Assembly (NCBI RefSeq): GCF_030547075.1 | Contig: NZ_JAUOQH010000002.1 | Span: 62,001 to 126,000, forward strand | Source: Alteromonas sp. 1_MG-2023 | GTDB lineage: Bacteria > Pseudomonadota > Gammaproteobacteria > Enterobacterales > Alteromonadaceae | DNA length: 64,000 nucleotides | Direction of reading: 5' to 3' | Shown: piece by piece, positions 63,207 to 64,000 of the stretch | Numbering within the stretch: position 1 is the first letter of the stretch | Layout: each line of letters begins with the position of its first letter | Program-made: the position numbers and the translations under genes | Notes under the pieces: model-generated | What the model was told of the DNA's origin: nothing | What the model saw: only the letters and a program-made list of their open reading frames with translations | The model's database searches: none

Positions 63207-63530
63207 ATGAATTTATTATTTGTTTGCTCAGAAAACCGTTTACGTAGCCCAACGGGAGAATCCGTTTTTTCAGAATATGAAGGTATTAACGCTATTGGGT
63301 GTGGCACAAATGCAGATGCTGAAACCCCTTTGTCTGGAGACTTGGTTGAATGGGCAGACGTTATTTTTGTGATGGAAAAAGCGCATAAAAATAAAGTGTC
63401 TAAAAAGTATAAAGACTTACTGAAAGGCAAAAAGTTAGCGTGCTTAGATATACCTGATAACTATGAATGTATGCAGCCAGAACTTATTCAATTATTAAAG
63501 AATAAAGTACCTAGGTATGTACGAGTGTGA
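63207..63530 (+). CDS. Low-molecular-weight protein tyrosine phosphatase-like protein
   Basis: A 107-residue cytoplasmic protein with the phosphatase P-loop near the N-terminus (LLFVCSENRLRSPT: C7, R13, S14, that is CX5RS). WADVIFVMEKAHKNKV matches the LMW-phosphatase core, and an aspartate in DIPDNYE could act as general acid. It is shorter than typical LMW phosphatases (about 150). Substrate unknown. ATG start with GAAAGGA upstream. Confidence 0.85.
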   Translation: MNLLFVCSENRLRSPTGESVFSEYEGINAIGCGTNADAETPLSGDLVEWADVIFVMEKAHKNKVSKKYKDLLKGKKLACLDIPDNYECMQPELIQLLKNKVPRYVRV

Positions 63531-63608
63531 TTACCAAGAGAAACTGACGGTATAAGTACCAAGCGACTTTGTCATAATATCACTTTTTCGTCAGTAAGGT
63601 TGCAGTAC

Positions 63609-63640
63609 ATACCCTGTGGTACTGAACAGGGTATATTTTA
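63609..63640. terminator. Convergent hairpin between phosphatase and hydrolase genes
   Basis: ATACCCTG and CAGGGTAT form an 8-bp stem with a 10-base loop, followed by ATTTTA. Placed between converging genes; moderate terminator. Confidence 0.5.
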
Positions 63641-63646
63641 TGTTAC

Positions 63647-64000
63647 TTAGAAGCCGTTTACTAACGTTTGAATTGCTTCAATAACGATTTCGGGCTGTAC
63701 TTTGTGGATAGAATGCTGGCGCTCTCCCGTAAATATTAATGTGCTATCAGTAGAACGAGAAGCAAGACTTTCTTGTAGACCCGCCCATATATAATGTTTT
63801 GTATTTTTATTCTGAATTTCAGAGGACGGTTGATTTCAAGCGATAACCACTAATGGCAAACCACCATAGTTCGGATTTAGTGTGTCTAATTGATTTAGAC
63901 TCTGAGGGAAATAACTGGCTTCGTCTAAGCTGGTATATTGATGCTTGGTTGTACTTTTTTTGGCTCTCTCTTCTGGAGAAGTGTTGGATAGATATAATCT
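63647..64000 (-). pseudogene. Alpha/beta-hydrolase gene with in-frame TGA, partial at window edge
   Basis: The minus-strand frame reads from the window edge to GGLPLVVIA, meets a TGA at 63836-63838, then continues with coherent protein (NQPSSEIQNKNTK, HYIWAGLQESLAS, RQHSIHKVQPEIVIEAIQ) to TAA at 63647-63649. The last block contains the expected catalytic histidine region of alpha/beta hydrolases. A single base change (for example CGA to TGA) would explain it. A sequencing error is also possible. The N-terminal part lies outside the window. Confidence 0.65.

Overview
The window looks like chromosome of a marine gammaproteobacterium of the order Alteromonadales, most likely Alteromonas or a close relative. 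The support is gene content and order: msrC-proQ-prc, pepN-DUF2835 and bkd E1/E2, plus many exported proteins, a secreted S8 protease with a GlyGly-CTERM-like tail and moderate GC. The taxonomic call is an inference from family knowledge, not from a search.

Layout. 1-33.0 kb is almost entirely minus strand. It holds a large NAD-glutamate dehydrogenase (cut at its C-terminus by the window edge). Next is a four-gene envelope operon (DUF1302 outer-membrane barrel, DUF1329 protein, YCF48-like beta-propeller, RND/MMPL permease) with a perfect 21-bp palindrome upstream. Then come DUF2835/pepN/NhaC antiporter/NSS transporter, and a tightly overlapped run SIMPL-msrC-96-aa acidic protein-proQ-prc. These are followed by a class V aminotransferase, a possible structured small RNA with its own terminator, a gamma-carbonic anhydrase-like protein, a tesB thioesterase overlapping an unusual protein kinase, rlmJ, and the branched-chain 2-oxoacid dehydrogenase operon without its own E3. 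33-56.3 kb is mixed: a 1627-residue S8 protease, rmuC, class I fumarase, pabB-nudL, sdaA, cysB, an orphan histidine kinase, a LysR regulator divergent from a 3-oxoacid CoA-transferase pair, a DEAD-box helicase, and an exported M19 peptidase-amidohydrolase-RidA set.

56.4-63.6 kb is different in character. It holds small same-strand genes, mostly of unknown function or DUF families (DUF3703, DUF4262, NTF2-like, zinc-ribbon, RDD-like membrane protein, lipoprotein, LMW-phosphatase-like). Several start with TTG, and they are separated by structured spacers and gene remnants. At least one gene (56593-57326) has the anatomy of an integron gene cassette: a GTTAGGC core site at its start, a complementary GCCTAAC at its end, and a long imperfect attC stem with one unpaired base. 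A second, degenerate attC-like site shares a conserved segment with the first. No integron integrase is in the window, so this is best read as a decaying integrase-less cassette cluster (CALIN-like). The window ends in an alpha/beta-hydrolase gene carrying an in-frame TGA.

No rRNA, tRNA, CRISPR array or intact insertion sequence was recognised. The genes likely to work together are the DUF1302/DUF1329/YCF48/RND export set, amino-acid catabolism (Glu dehydrogenase, Ser dehydratase, aminotransferase, branched-chain dehydrogenase, CoA-transferase), and peptide handling (S8 protease, PepN, M19, amidohydrolase, RidA, Prc).
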